Position numbers and translations under genes: made by a program | Notes under the pieces: generated by a model | Databases searched by the model: none | What the model was told of the DNA's origin: nothing | Seen by the model: only the letters and a program-made list of their open reading frames with translations | In this document: positions 34,271 to 43,733 of the stretch, piece after piece | Layout: each line of letters starts with the position of its first letter | Numbering within the stretch: position 1 is the stretch's first letter | Source: Pirellula sp. | GTDB taxonomy: Bacteria > Planctomycetota > Planctomycetia > Pirellulales > Lacipirellulaceae | NCBI GenBank assembly: GCA_013822725.1 | Contig: PNKX01000010.1 | Span: 1 to 64,000 of the forward strand | Length of the DNA: 64,000 nt | Reading direction: 5' to 3'

Positions 34271-34452
34271 AGTTGGCTGATTATAGGCGGCTGCTAGAGA
34301 GGGGGACAGGGCCGGGCGCCGCCAGGACGTCACTCCGCCGGCCTGACGAAACGGTAGGCCTGTGGCCAATGCGCAACCAGTGCTCCATAATGTTCCATTC
34401 AGTTTGAAGAAATTGAATTCACGTACTCCCCCTCTCCCCTGCCCTGCTCGCC

Positions 34453-35334
34453 ATGCCGCTCACGCTTATTGATCGCCTGCAGCGCCGTTTCGGCTGGCTG
34501 GCCGTGCCGAACGTGACGCTCACCCTGATTGTGGGGCAAGCGGTGCTGTACGTGGCGAACTTGCTTGCCCGCCAGGGAATTCTGCCGGATGGCGTCGCGC
34601 TCGATCGAGTGATGCTCGATCCGGCGAAAGTCATGCAAGGCGAAGTCTGGCGTCTCGTGACGTTTATGTTCACGCCGCCGCCGATCGGGCCGATCTTCGT
34701 GATCTTCTACTTCGCCATGTTCCATCTCTTCGGCACGACGCTGGAACAGCAGTGGGGAACATTCAAGTACAACCTCTTCTTGTTGGTCGGCTATCTCGCA
34801 AATATCGCCGCGGCGTTTCTCGGATCGTTTATCCTGCAGCAGCAACTCGGTCCCGAGATGAATGAAACGCTGAAGTTGGCGTCGATTACAGCGACCAATG
34901 GATTTCTCTACGGCAGCATCTTTTTGGCGTTTGCGCGTCTCTACCCTGACTTCACGCTCAACCTGTTCTTCATCTTGCCGATCCGCATCAAATGGCTCGC
35001 ACTGATCACATGGATCGGCTATGCCTTTGTTCTTGTACGCGGCGATTGGATGTCAAGGATGCTAATTATTGCCACCGTACTCAACTACATTCTTTTCTTC
35101 GGGCGCGAACACGTTCGCGAGTGGCGGCAGGGGCAGCGGAAGCGAACGTTCCAATCACAAGCTAAGCGCGCCACAGCGGCGGCCAATCATGTGTGCGCGG
35201 TCTGCGGGATCTCAAGCGTTGAGTCTCCGCGAATGCTGTTTCGCTACTGCTCCAAGTGCTCTGGGCAGCGCTGCTACTGCCCAGACCACATTCGCGATCA
35301 TGAGCATGTGATCGAGAAGGAACCGGTCGTTTAA
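34453..35334 (+). CDS. rhomboid-like membrane protein lacking the catalytic motif
   Basis: The 293-residue protein resembles the rhomboid fold: a first helix ([20 protein letters not shown]), a loop [14 protein letters not shown] that fits the conserved W-R segment, and helices 3-6. The catalytic GxSG of rhomboid proteases is replaced by [10 protein letters not shown], so it is probably a proteolytically dead (derlin-like) member. The C-terminal 60 residues contain a zinc-ribbon-like cluster of cysteines ([18 protein letters not shown]). The start is preceded by the recurrent C-rich motif at 34425-34447. Function unknown. Confidence 0.7.
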   Translation: MPLTLIDRLQRRFGWLAVPNVTLTLIVGQAVLYVANLLARQGILPDGVALDRVMLDPAKVMQGEVWRLVTFMFTPPPIGPIFVIFYFAMFHLFGTTLEQQWGTFKYNLFLLVGYLANIAAAFLGSFILQQQLGPEMNETLKLASITATNGFLYGSIFLAFARLYPDFTLNLFFILPIRIKWLALITWIGYAFVLVRGDWMSRMLIIATVLNYILFFGREHVREWRQGQRKRTFQSQAKRATAAANHVCAVCGISSVESPRMLFRYCSKCSGQRCYCPDHIRDHEHVIEKEPVV

Positions 35335-35344
35335 CGCAGCGGTT

Positions 35345-36697
35345 CTAGGCCGCGAGGCGTGCCGGCGTTGCCGTCGTCGCCGGCGCCGTGTGCAACGAAC
35401 AGAGCAGTTCCACCGTTCGGCGCGTGGCCCCTTGCTGACTGAGGACGAGGCGCTGAGCCCGCTCGCCGAGCTGTCTCGCGAACTCCGGCGACTCCAGAGC
35501 TTGCCGCACAAACGCGTCGAACTCTTCCTCGCTCCGAACGACTCGCGCACCATCGGCGGCCAGGAGTTGCGCGACGATGTCGCGGAAGTTCCAAGTGTTC
35601 GGCCCGAAGCAGGTCGCCACGCCATAGGCGGCTGGCTCGAGCATGTTCTGCCCGCCGCGGCTACCGAAACTGCCGCCGATGAAGCCAATCGCAGCGGTTC
35701 CCCACCAGGCGCCGAGTTCGCCGATGGTGTCGACCAACAGCACGCGCCAACGATGCGCGGCGGCCTCGTTGCCCTGTTTGCCGCTCATGGTCGGCGTGAG
35801 TTGGCTGCGGCGTTGCCACAAAACGCCGCTGGCGTTGAGCAGTGCCGCGACCTCGTCGAACCGTTGCGGATGCCGCGGCACGAGGATGAGCTTCAACTCG
35901 GGATGCGACGGCGCCAAGCGGTGAAAAATGTCGAGCGCGTACTGCTCCTCCGGCTCTTGCGTGCTGCCGGCGAGGAAAACGACGCTGCGGTCATCGAGCC
36001 CTGCAAGCTCTTGTAGCGCGAGTGTTCGAGAATTGCGGCGATTCGTCTGGGCGCCGTCGAACTTCAGCGAGCCGGTGGCGCGGACCGTAACAGGGCGGGC
36101 CCCAAGTTGGCGAAACCGCTCCGCGATCTCTTCGTTCTGAGCGGCGATCAGGTCGAGGCGACGCAAGCTGGGGGCGACGAATGCTCGGATGCGTCGGTAG
36201 CCGCGAAAGCTCTTGTCACTCAGCCGGCCGTTGATGATGGCGACTTTAACGCCTCGGCGTTTTGCGACGGCGATCAGGTTTGGCCATAGTTCGAGTTCTG
36301 CCAGCACCAAGAGCGCCGGCCGCACGCGCCGCATGGCTGCTGCCGTCGCCCAGGTGAAGTCGAGCGGGCAGTAGAAGACCGAGCGATCAGCGTATTTCTT
36401 GCACGCCAAGTCGTAACCAGTCTTCGTCGTCGTCGAAACGACGATCTCCCAATCGGGCCGCTGAGCAAGGATCTCGGCGATCGTCGTCGCCAGTAGATTG
36501 ACTTCGCCGACGCTTACCGCGTGGAGCCAGACGCACGGGCGATCACCCTCGCGACGCGGCGCCAAGCCGAGGAACTTGGCGGCGAAGCCTTCGCGATGCT
36601 TGCCATGCCGCACAGCCGACCAGACGATCCACGGCGACGCCGCTGTGAAGAGGACGACGTAAAGGCAATTCAACGCCCAACCAGCGAGTCGCGACAT
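35345..36697 (-). CDS. waaA: 3-deoxy-D-manno-octulosonic acid transferase (WaaA/KdtA)
   Basis: This glycosyltransferase (GT30) adds Kdo from CMP-Kdo to lipid A precursors at the inner membrane. From the ATG at 36697 (MSRLAGWALNCLYVV) it has 450 residues with an N-terminal membrane anchor. The family motifs include VWLHAVSVGEVNLL, FYCPLDFTWA, LVLAELELWPNL and, near the end, GFIGGSFGSRGGQNMLEPAA, which lies in the nucleotide site. Its presence supports an outer membrane with LPS. It is 57 bases downstream of secA, in the same direction, so the two may be co-transcribed. Confidence 0.94.
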   Translation of the reverse strand: MSRLAGWALNCLYVVLFTAASPWIVWSAVRHGKHREGFAAKFLGLAPRREGDRPCVWLHAVSVGEVNLLATTIAEILAQRPDWEIVVSTTTKTGYDLACKKYADRSVFYCPLDFTWATAAAMRRVRPALLVLAELELWPNLIAVAKRRGVKVAIINGRLSDKSFRGYRRIRAFVAPSLRRLDLIAAQNEEIAERFRQLGARPVTVRATGSLKFDGAQTNRRNSRTLALQELAGLDDRSVVFLAGSTQEPEEQYALDIFHRLAPSHPELKLILVPRHPQRFDEVAALLNASGVLWQRRSQLTPTMSGKQGNEAAAHRWRVLLVDTIGELGAWWGTAAIGFIGGSFGSRGGQNMLEPAAYGVATCFGPNTWNFRDIVAQLLAADGARVVRSEEEFDAFVRQALESPEFARQLGERAQRLVLSQQGATRRTVELLCSLHTAPATTATPARLAA

Positions 36698-36754
36698 GGG
36701 GGAATCCTTTCCCGACAGTTCCACGATTCTTCGGTAGCCTATCGACTGTGCGAA

Positions 36755-39700
36755 TCAGCTAGCGCCGTGACAGTTCTTGTACTTCTTGCCGCTGCCGCAA
36801 GGGCATGGTGAGTTTCGCGGCACCTTCTCTTCCATGTTGCGGATCGGTTCCAACTTCGTCGCCGCTTCCGAGCCGTCGAGCGCGGCTTGTTGCTGCTCGC
36901 TCATCATCGGCGCCGACGGTTTGATCTCTTCCTTGATCGCCTTCGGCTCGACCCAAGTGCTGCCGACGAAGTTTTCGTCGAGTTGCTCCATCTTGAAGAC
37001 GAGATCGGTGACGTAGTTGCCGACCGACTTCCACATCGTCTCGAACAACCGCATCCCCTCACGCTTGTATTCGACCTTCGGATCGATCTGAGCGTAGCCG
37101 CGGAGGCCGACGCTGGAGCGAAGGTGGTCCATCGTCAGCAGATGCTCTTTCCAGGCTTGGTCGAGAATCTGCAACAGCAAGGTGCGCTCCAGGCGTCGCA
37201 TCTCGGGACGGTAGCGATCTTCGACCAACTGCGAGACGCGACGGCGGGCCTCTTCGTGGTCGAGCTTGGCCAACTCTTCCTGCGTGAGATCGCAGTGGCA
37301 CGATTCGCGGAGCCACGTCGTCAGATCGGTCAGCTTGCCGTTGTTGCCCGTCGCCTGACCGAGCGTCACCTCGGAGCCCGTATCGCTGAAGAGAGCGTCA
37401 ACCTTCTTCTGGGCTTCGGCAGCGACCTTGGCGGCGAGGACGTTGTTTTCGCGGCTATGAACTAACAGCATCTGACGGATTTCGTCTCGCTGCTTGTTCT
37501 TCAAGTCTTCGAGTGAGAGCTCGACGCCGAAACGTCGCTTGGCCCACTCGACGAGATCTTCGCGCTGGAAACCCTGTTGCTGGCCGGCGGCGCGACCAGA
37601 AAAGCGGTAGAGACCAGCCAACACTGGGAATTCCGATTCGCGCTCGGCATACGCGGCGGCGGCACGCTCCAAAGCGATGCGGCGGAACTCGCGGGCGTCG
37701 ACCTTCGCCATGTCGTCGGGCGAGAGCTCGATGCCGAATTTTTCATGCAGCCACGCGCACGCTGTTTTGACGCCGAAACCAGGCTCTAAGTAGCGAGCGC
37801 AACTGCTGAGATCGACCTTGTCGATCGCCTTGTGGGCGTCTTCGATCAATTGTTCGTCGAGCTTATCACGACCAATCTTCTTGAGGTCGCGGTCGCGGTA
37901 ATTGGTTCCCCAGCGGGTGTTGGCCCAGTGAGCGAGCGCCACCCAATTCCACTCGGAATCGTCTTCCGAATCTTCGGGGAGATTCTCTTCGATCGCGTCG
38001 AGGACCTGCGACTCGGCCTTGCGGGTCGCTTCGTCGGCGGCGATACGCGAGGCGTCGTCGAAGCTGGCGCTCTTGAAATCGCGCGGGTTGAGTTCGACGG
38101 TCAAGAGATTGCCGGCGGCGGCGGCGAACGAATCGGCGCCATAGTCGGCGTCGAGAAAGACTTGCATCGCCGCGTCTGCCTGCTCGTTGATCATCGTGAT
38201 GATCAAGTCGCGGCAGTTATCGCCATCGAGAATCCGCTGGCGGTAGCCGTAGACGCGCTTCCGCTGTTCGTCCATCACCTCGTCGTATTCGAGGAGGTTT
38301 TTGCGAATCTCGAAGTTGCGCTCTTCGACCTTCTTCTGGGCGCCTTCGATGCGGCGAGAAACCATGCGGCTCTCAATCGCTTCGCCTTCTTTCATGCCGA
38401 GACGCGTGAGCACGTTTTTCACCCACTCGCCGGCGAAGATCCGCATCAGGTCGTCTTCGAGCGACAGGTAGAAGCGGCTGCTGCCGGGATCGCCTTGCCG
38501 ACCGCAACGGCCGCGCAGCTGGAGGTCGATGCGGCGCGACTCGTGTCGTTCGGTGCCGATGATGTGAAGGCCACCGAGGCCTTTCACCTGCTGACCCTCT
38601 TCCTTCATCTTTTCGCGGCGTTCGATCGACGTGATAAGTTGTTCCCATTCATCGTGGGGAACTTCCAGCCGCGTCGGATATTTGTCCTGCAATTGCGCCC
38701 AGGCCATCGTTTCGGCGTTGCCGCCGAGAATGATGTCGGTGCCGCGGCCTGCCATGTTGGTGGCGATCGTCACGGCGCCGAGCCGGCCGGCCTGCGCGAC
38801 GATTTCGGCTTCCCGTTTGTGATGCTTCGCGTTGAGGACTTCGTGCTTGACGCCCCGCTTGTTGAGCAGGCTGGAAAGTTTTTCGCTCTTCTCGATCGAC
38901 ACGGTGCCGACCAAGATCGGGCGGCCTGGGTGCTGGATCTCAGCGATGCGGTCGCGCGAGACAGTTTCGATTTTGCGCGTCTCGTCGAGTTCGAGCGTGA
39001 CGGCGCCTTCGTCTTCGCTCTTCAGTTTGCCGATAAAGAACTCGCCGTTCTTCAACTGGACGGTCGTGTGGCGATTGAGCCGCTCGATCTCCTCGGCCAG
39101 TGCGATGAACTTTTCCTTTTCGGTCCGGTAGATGACATCGGGGTGCTCGAGCCGCTTCATGCCGCGATTGGTCGGCACGCCAATGACGTCGAGCTGGTAG
39201 ATCTTCCAGAATTCGCCCGCCTCGGTGAGGGCGGTGCCGGTCATGCCGGAGATTTTTTTGTAGAGCTTGAAGAAGTTCTGCAGCGTGATCGTGGCGAGGG
39301 TCTGGTTCTCCTCTTTGACCTGCACCCCTTCCTTCGCTTCGACCGCTTGATGGAGCCCGTCGCTCCACTGGCGGCCTTCCATGAGGCGGCCGGTGAACTC
39401 GTCGACGATAATGACCTTGCCCTCTTGCACGACGTAGTTGACGTCGCGCTTGTAGAGGTGGTGGGCCTTGAGCGAGTTATCGATCAAGTGGGGCCACTGC
39501 ATGTTGCCGGCGGTGTAGAAGCTTTCCACGCCGGCGAGCTTCTCCGCCTCGCGGACGCCCGCGTCGGTGAGGTGGGCGCTATGTTCCTTTTCCTTCACTT
39601 CGAAGTGAAGTTCCGGCTTCAGCTGCCGGGCGATTTTGTCGGCTTTGACGTACTTAGTGACGTCGTCGCGAGCCGGGCCCGAGATGATCAGCGGCGTCCG

Positions 39701-40444
39701 GGCTTCGTCGATGAGGATGTTGTCGACTTCGTCGACGATGGCGTAGTTCAGCACGCCTTGCGCTTGTTGGTCCCGCTTCGGGAAGCGATCGTCCCCGCGG
39801 GCGGCAACCCGCATATTGTCGCGCAGGTAGTCGAAGCCAAATTCGTTGTTCGTACCGTAGGTGATGTCGCAGGCGTACGACTGCTGCCGCTCGCCCGATT
39901 CCATTCCGCTTTGAATGTTGCCGACGGTGAGGCCGAGGCCGGTGTAGAGGGGCCCCATCCATTCCATATCGCGGCGTGCGAGGTAGTCGTTCACCGTGAC
40001 GACATGCACGCCCTTGCCGCTTAACGCGTTGAGGTACGCCGGCAAGGTGGCGACGAGCGTCTTGCCTTCGCCGGTTACCATTTCGGCGATGTTCCCCTCA
40101 TGGAGAATCATGCCGCCGATCAGTTGGACGTCGTAGTGGCGCATGCCGAGGAACCGCTTGCCTCCCTCGCGGGCAATGGCGAACGCCTCGACGAGCAAGT
40201 CGTCGAGCGATTCGCCGGCGTCGAGCCGGCGGCGGAACTCTGCGGTTTGATTCCGCAGTTGTTCCTCGGACATCGCCTTATACTTGGCCTCAAGCGCATT
40301 AATCGCGTCGACCTTCGGCTGTAAGCGGCGCAAAACGCGCGCATTCGCCGAGCCGAACAGCGCGGTGATGCCCCGTTCAAACCGGCCCAGGATGCCGTTG
40401 AAGAAGCCGGAGATGATTTCCCAAATACGTTCCAGAACTTCCAT
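36755..40444 (-). CDS. secA: preprotein translocase ATPase SecA
   Basis: SecA drives proteins through SecYEG. At 1229 residues it is much longer than the usual ~850-900. The N-terminal DEAD motor has [17 protein letters not shown], and [15 protein letters not shown]. The second motor half has [15 protein letters not shown] and the [20 protein letters not shown] signature. A long helical region of about residues 800-1080 carries four degenerate repeats beginning WANTRWG, WLHEKFG, WAKRRFG and WLRESCH. The C-terminal end is a SEC-C zinc motif, [15 protein letters not shown]. The planctomycete form is commonly extended. It is monocistronic or followed by waaA. Confidence 0.98.
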   Translation of the reverse strand: MEVLERIWEIISGFFNGILGRFERGITALFGSANARVLRRLQPKVDAINALEAKYKAMSEEQLRNQTAEFRRRLDAGESLDDLLVEAFAIAREGGKRFLGMRHYDVQLIGGMILHEGNIAEMVTGEGKTLVATLPAYLNALSGKGVHVVTVNDYLARRDMEWMGPLYTGLGLTVGNIQSGMESGERQQSYACDITYGTNNEFGFDYLRDNMRVAARGDDRFPKRDQQAQGVLNYAIVDEVDNILIDEARTPLIISGPARDDVTKYVKADKIARQLKPELHFEVKEKEHSAHLTDAGVREAEKLAGVESFYTAGNMQWPHLIDNSLKAHHLYKRDVNYVVQEGKVIIVDEFTGRLMEGRQWSDGLHQAVEAKEGVQVKEENQTLATITLQNFFKLYKKISGMTGTALTEAGEFWKIYQLDVIGVPTNRGMKRLEHPDVIYRTEKEKFIALAEEIERLNRHTTVQLKNGEFFIGKLKSEDEGAVTLELDETRKIETVSRDRIAEIQHPGRPILVGTVSIEKSEKLSSLLNKRGVKHEVLNAKHHKREAEIVAQAGRLGAVTIATNMAGRGTDIILGGNAETMAWAQLQDKYPTRLEVPHDEWEQLITSIERREKMKEEGQQVKGLGGLHIIGTERHESRRIDLQLRGRCGRQGDPGSSRFYLSLEDDLMRIFAGEWVKNVLTRLGMKEGEAIESRMVSRRIEGAQKKVEERNFEIRKNLLEYDEVMDEQRKRVYGYRQRILDGDNCRDLIITMINEQADAAMQVFLDADYGADSFAAAAGNLLTVELNPRDFKSASFDDASRIAADEATRKAESQVLDAIEENLPEDSEDDSEWNWVALAHWANTRWGTNYRDRDLKKIGRDKLDEQLIEDAHKAIDKVDLSSCARYLEPGFGVKTACAWLHEKFGIELSPDDMAKVDAREFRRIALERAAAAYAERESEFPVLAGLYRFSGRAAGQQQGFQREDLVEWAKRRFGVELSLEDLKNKQRDEIRQMLLVHSRENNVLAAKVAAEAQKKVDALFSDTGSEVTLGQATGNNGKLTDLTTWLRESCHCDLTQEELAKLDHEEARRRVSQLVEDRYRPEMRRLERTLLLQILDQAWKEHLLTMDHLRSSVGLRGYAQIDPKVEYKREGMRLFETMWKSVGNYVTDLVFKMEQLDENFVGSTWVEPKAIKEEIKPSAPMMSEQQQAALDGSEAATKLEPIRNMEEKVPRNSPCPCGSGKKYKNCHGAS

Positions 40445-40828
40445 CGTCTACTCAATACGCTCGAAAATGGATGGGCAACTTGCGGCGGCCATGAGCGCCT
40501 GCCGAGGCGGCGCGGCTAGCGGCGTGGTAACTCCCGACCGCGGGAGTCACTCCGGCCAACGAAGCCAGCGGCCGTACCATGGCGCGCCGACGGCGGCTGC
40601 AAGCAGTGAGGGCGACCTCATCGCCCGAATCACGAATTCTATGAGAATTGCACACGCGGGACGAAGAGCATCGCTCGTCCAGCGCGCGCAAAATCAGCGC
40701 AACGTTATCGCAGCAAAAAGTTTATAGCGATTCCGAAACAGGGTCAAGGCGAGCTTGACGGGCGCGTAGAGTGGGCTGATTGGGCAATCCGGCCGTCGTG
40801 GCAGGGCATTCGTGGGTCGGCTGACGCC
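40445..40828. other. intergenic region upstream of secA
   Basis: This 384-base stretch should contain the secA promoter; no secM-like gene is seen. A small perfect hairpin ACTCCCGACCGCGGGAGT lies at 40531-40548, roughly 90 bases before the secA start. No other element is clear. Confidence 0.5.
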
Positions 40829-41002
40829 CTATTTCCGCGGACCGTAGACCTGCAGAATGTACCCGGCGCTGAACAGGCAGACGGCCACGACCAGAAACTG
40901 CAGCATCTGGCCGGCACGGATCCGGTTCATCAGCTGGGCGACCATCGCCAGCACGGGGATGGTGAGGCCGGCGAGTTGGAGGAGTCTGGCAACGACTTGC
41001 AT
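40829..41002 (-). CDS. small two-helix membrane protein
   Basis: From the ATG at 41002 (MQVVARLLQLAGLTIPVLAM) this gives 57 residues with two hydrophobic segments separated by NRIRAGQM and ending in VYGPRK. The longer frame adds 12 non-conserved residues and overlaps nothing. No function can be assigned. It is divergent from the acetyltransferase gene at 41083. Confidence 0.6.
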   Translation of the reverse strand: MQVVARLLQLAGLTIPVLAMVAQLMNRIRAGQMLQFLVVAVCLFSAGYILQVYGPRK

Positions 41003-41082
41003 GGCCCGCACAGTACCCGCAGGCCCGTGAAATGGCAACGGGAGGCCTTGGCGAGGCGGCCGTAGGAAACATACTGGTGCGG

Positions 41083-41523
41083 ATGGAAGTCACTGCGCCC
41101 CGTACCGCCGACGAGTTTGAACGCTACTTTGAGCTCCGTTGGCGGGTGCTGCGCGATCCGTTCAATCAACCTCGCGGAAGCGAACGGGATGAGCTCGATT
41201 TGCCGGGCAGTGGGACGGAGCATGCCGTGATTTTCGCCAGCTCGGGCGAGGCCGTGGCAGCGGGGCGGATTCAGCTCAATACGCCGGAAGAGGCCCAAAT
41301 CCGCTATATGGCGGTGGCCGAGTCACGGCGGGGCGAGGGCCTGGGGCGGCTGATCGTCCGTCGGTTGGAGGAAATCGCCCGATCTCGCGGGGCGACTTGC
41401 GCGGTGCTGAACGCTCGCGACGAGGCGGTCGGTTTCTACCGCTCCCTCGGCTATGAGGTCGTGGGCGTCGGGCCGACGATCTTTGGTACGATCACTCATT
41501 CTCGGATGAGTCGAACGCTCTAA
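41083..41523 (+). CDS. GNAT-family N-acetyltransferase
   Basis: The 146-residue protein has the GNAT fold, which transfers acetyl from acetyl-CoA to an amine. The acetyl-CoA binding motif A is VAESRRGEGLGRLIVRRLEE, and the C-terminal ARDEAVGFYRSLGYEVVG is typical. The N-terminal ELRWRVLRDPFNQPRGSE matches small GNAT members of the ElaA-like group. The start at 41083 is chosen because upstream residues have no match. The acceptor substrate is unknown. Confidence 0.86.
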   Translation: MEVTAPRTADEFERYFELRWRVLRDPFNQPRGSERDELDLPGSGTEHAVIFASSGEAVAAGRIQLNTPEEAQIRYMAVAESRRGEGLGRLIVRRLEEIARSRGATCAVLNARDEAVGFYRSLGYEVVGVGPTIFGTITHSRMSRTL

Positions 41524-41649
41524 CTCTCTATTTGGTAATTGCTTACGTTGATCGGTAGCGAACTTTCGTCGCACTGTTAAACTACTTGAGCAGGCCGTTT
41601 TCCAAAAACCTACACTTCTCCAGCCCTTCACGCCCAGGCCGTTTCCCAA

Positions 41650-43431
41650 ATGCTCCGCTTGCTGATCTCGATGCTCGTGTTCACCGCAACTGCGGTCTCG
41701 TTTGCTGCGCCGCCGGAGTTAGTCTCGGTTGAACCGACGATTTACCGTGACGCCTGGTTTGCTCGGCTGCAGAATCCCGGCCGCGAGGTTCGGCCTCGCG
41801 GCGTCGGGCAGTACGAAAAATTTGAACTCGAAATCGACCTGAAGGCGACCTTCGAGAATCCCTTCGACCCCGAACAGGTTGATCTCTGGGCGGAATTCAC
41901 AGCGCCCTCCGGCAAGGTTTGGAAGATCTGGGGCTTCTACAATCCCACGAACTGGGACAGCGAGTGGATGGTCCGCTTCACGCCCACAGAACAGGGCGAG
42001 TGGTCGTATGTGGTGAAGGTCCGCGACAGCGAAGGGATGGCTGAAACCGAACCGGCGGAGTTCCGCGTCGGCCCGAGTCGCCGCCGCGGGTTCGTTGGCA
42101 TCGCTGAGAACCGGCGCTACTTGCAGCACGACGACGGCTCGAGCTTCTACGGCGTCGGCCTCTGGTACAACGACGACTACCACCGTCGCGGCCATGGACA
42201 GATCACACAGGCGGCGCTCGATGAGTTGAAGGGCCTCGGCGTCAACTTTATTTGCTTCTATTCGACTCCTCTCGAAACGCATGGCTCAGGCGTCGAGCGT
42301 TACGATCAAGATCGGGCCGGTCGTCTTGACGAAATCTTCGCCTGGTGCGAGGAGCGCGACATCCACATCGCGTGGAACCTCGTGTTCCATTCTTACCTCT
42401 CCGAGGCGATGTGGGGGGGCGGCAACGATCGCTACCGTAGCAACCCGTATCGCAATCTTGTCGAGGCGAAAGACTGGTTCACCAGTGACGACTCGTGGAA
42501 GCGGCAGCAGAATCTTTATCGCTACATCATCGCGCGCTGGGGATATAGTCCGTCGCTCTTCATGTGGTTCGTCGTTGATGAGATCAACGGGACCGATGGG
42601 TTCAAGGCTGATGAAGCGGCGGCGCTCAAGTGGTGCCGGCGGATGAACGACTACTTCCACGAGCATGATCCTTACCATCGCCCGACCACCGGCACGCAGA
42701 GTGGGCATGTGATCCATTGGTGGAAGGAGGGGTACGAGATCTTCGACGTCGCGGCGCGTGAGATCTACGAAGCCCAAGAATTCCCGATGCCGCCGGGCGG
42801 GAAGCCCGATCTGCTCAACGATCACCCGCTGCGGGCGTCGTACCGTAACTATGCCGAGCAAACGGCGAAGTTGTGGGCCGAATTCCAGAAGCCGGCGATC
42901 ATCGGCGAGTGCGGCTTCGACCACACGTACTACGAACCGGGGATGCCGGGCTACCTGGCGACGTATCACAATGCGCTCTGGTCGGCGCTGGCCAACGGGA
43001 GTTGCGCCACTCCGTTCTGGTGGAACTACTCTCCGTACCTCAACGACGGCATCGTGACGGGGCAACTCCGCTCGTTCTCGCGGTTTGTGAACGATATCGA
43101 CTTCACCGGCGCCGAATGGAAACCGCTCGCCGTGGAAACGACCAGCGGCGACGCCTGGGCGATGCAAAGCGAGAAACTCGTCTACGGCTGGTTCGCGAAT
43201 CCTGCGTCGAGCGTGGCGAAGGAATCGTTCGCCATTTCCGGAATGGAGCCGGGCGAGTACGAGATCCGCCTCTATCGCACGTGGCGCGGGTTCTACATGG
43301 AGCCTGAAGTCGTCGCGGTCACGGATGGCAAGCTGACGGTCAACGTGCCCGAGCTAGTTCACGAGAATGGCCGCTCGCAGCACATTGGGGACGACGTGGC
43401 GTTCAAGATCGTGCGAAAACAATCTGAATGA
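41650..43431 (+). CDS. secreted glycoside hydrolase with DUF5060-like N-terminal domain
   Basis: The 593-residue enzyme starts with a signal peptide (LRLLISMLVFTATAVSFAAP). Residues about 40-145 form a beta-sandwich of the DUF5060 type (YEKFELEIDLKATFENPFDP onward), common on cellulase-like clan-A enzymes. A TIM barrel follows, with the acid/base glutamate in FVVDEING (E311) and the nucleophile candidate in IIGECGF (E420). It ends with a beta-rich domain. It probably acts on a plant or algal polysaccharide outside the cell. The substrate is not fixed by the sequence. No other carbohydrate genes are near. Confidence 0.82.
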   Translation: MLRLLISMLVFTATAVSFAAPPELVSVEPTIYRDAWFARLQNPGREVRPRGVGQYEKFELEIDLKATFENPFDPEQVDLWAEFTAPSGKVWKIWGFYNPTNWDSEWMVRFTPTEQGEWSYVVKVRDSEGMAETEPAEFRVGPSRRRGFVGIAENRRYLQHDDGSSFYGVGLWYNDDYHRRGHGQITQAALDELKGLGVNFICFYSTPLETHGSGVERYDQDRAGRLDEIFAWCEERDIHIAWNLVFHSYLSEAMWGGGNDRYRSNPYRNLVEAKDWFTSDDSWKRQQNLYRYIIARWGYSPSLFMWFVVDEINGTDGFKADEAAALKWCRRMNDYFHEHDPYHRPTTGTQSGHVIHWWKEGYEIFDVAAREIYEAQEFPMPPGGKPDLLNDHPLRASYRNYAEQTAKLWAEFQKPAIIGECGFDHTYYEPGMPGYLATYHNALWSALANGSCATPFWWNYSPYLNDGIVTGQLRSFSRFVNDIDFTGAEWKPLAVETTSGDAWAMQSEKLVYGWFANPASSVAKESFAISGMEPGEYEIRLYRTWRGFYMEPEVVAVTDGKLTVNVPELVHENGRSQHIGDDVAFKIVRKQSE

Positions 43432-43733
43432 CGACGTGACGTTGTTGGCAGAGGGCGGCGTTGCCGGCCTTCGCGCACGCATGTAGTCCACCGACTACTC
43501 AGTTTTCGCGATCGTCTCGCCGCAGCATGACGGTCGACGCTTCAGGCGCCGCGCCCTGCCTGTCGCGCGTCGATCGCCGCGGTTCCGATTACCCCGACTT
43601 TGCGGCCCATGCCGATCGTTCTGTTCGGGTCGCACCGCTGGCGCCGATTATTCCGTTACCGGTCCATCGACCGCTAGACGCCGAGTGAAGTCACTCGAGT
43701 CTCAATCAGAAACGCTCGCGATTGGCTGCCGGG

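Noticed and set aside
37832..40024. 730-residue antisense reading frame on the plus strand
   Set aside because: It lies entirely opposite secA, whose motifs are unambiguous. Long antisense frames are expected in GC-rich DNA with strong third-position bias, and this one has an even, low-complexity composition with no domain.
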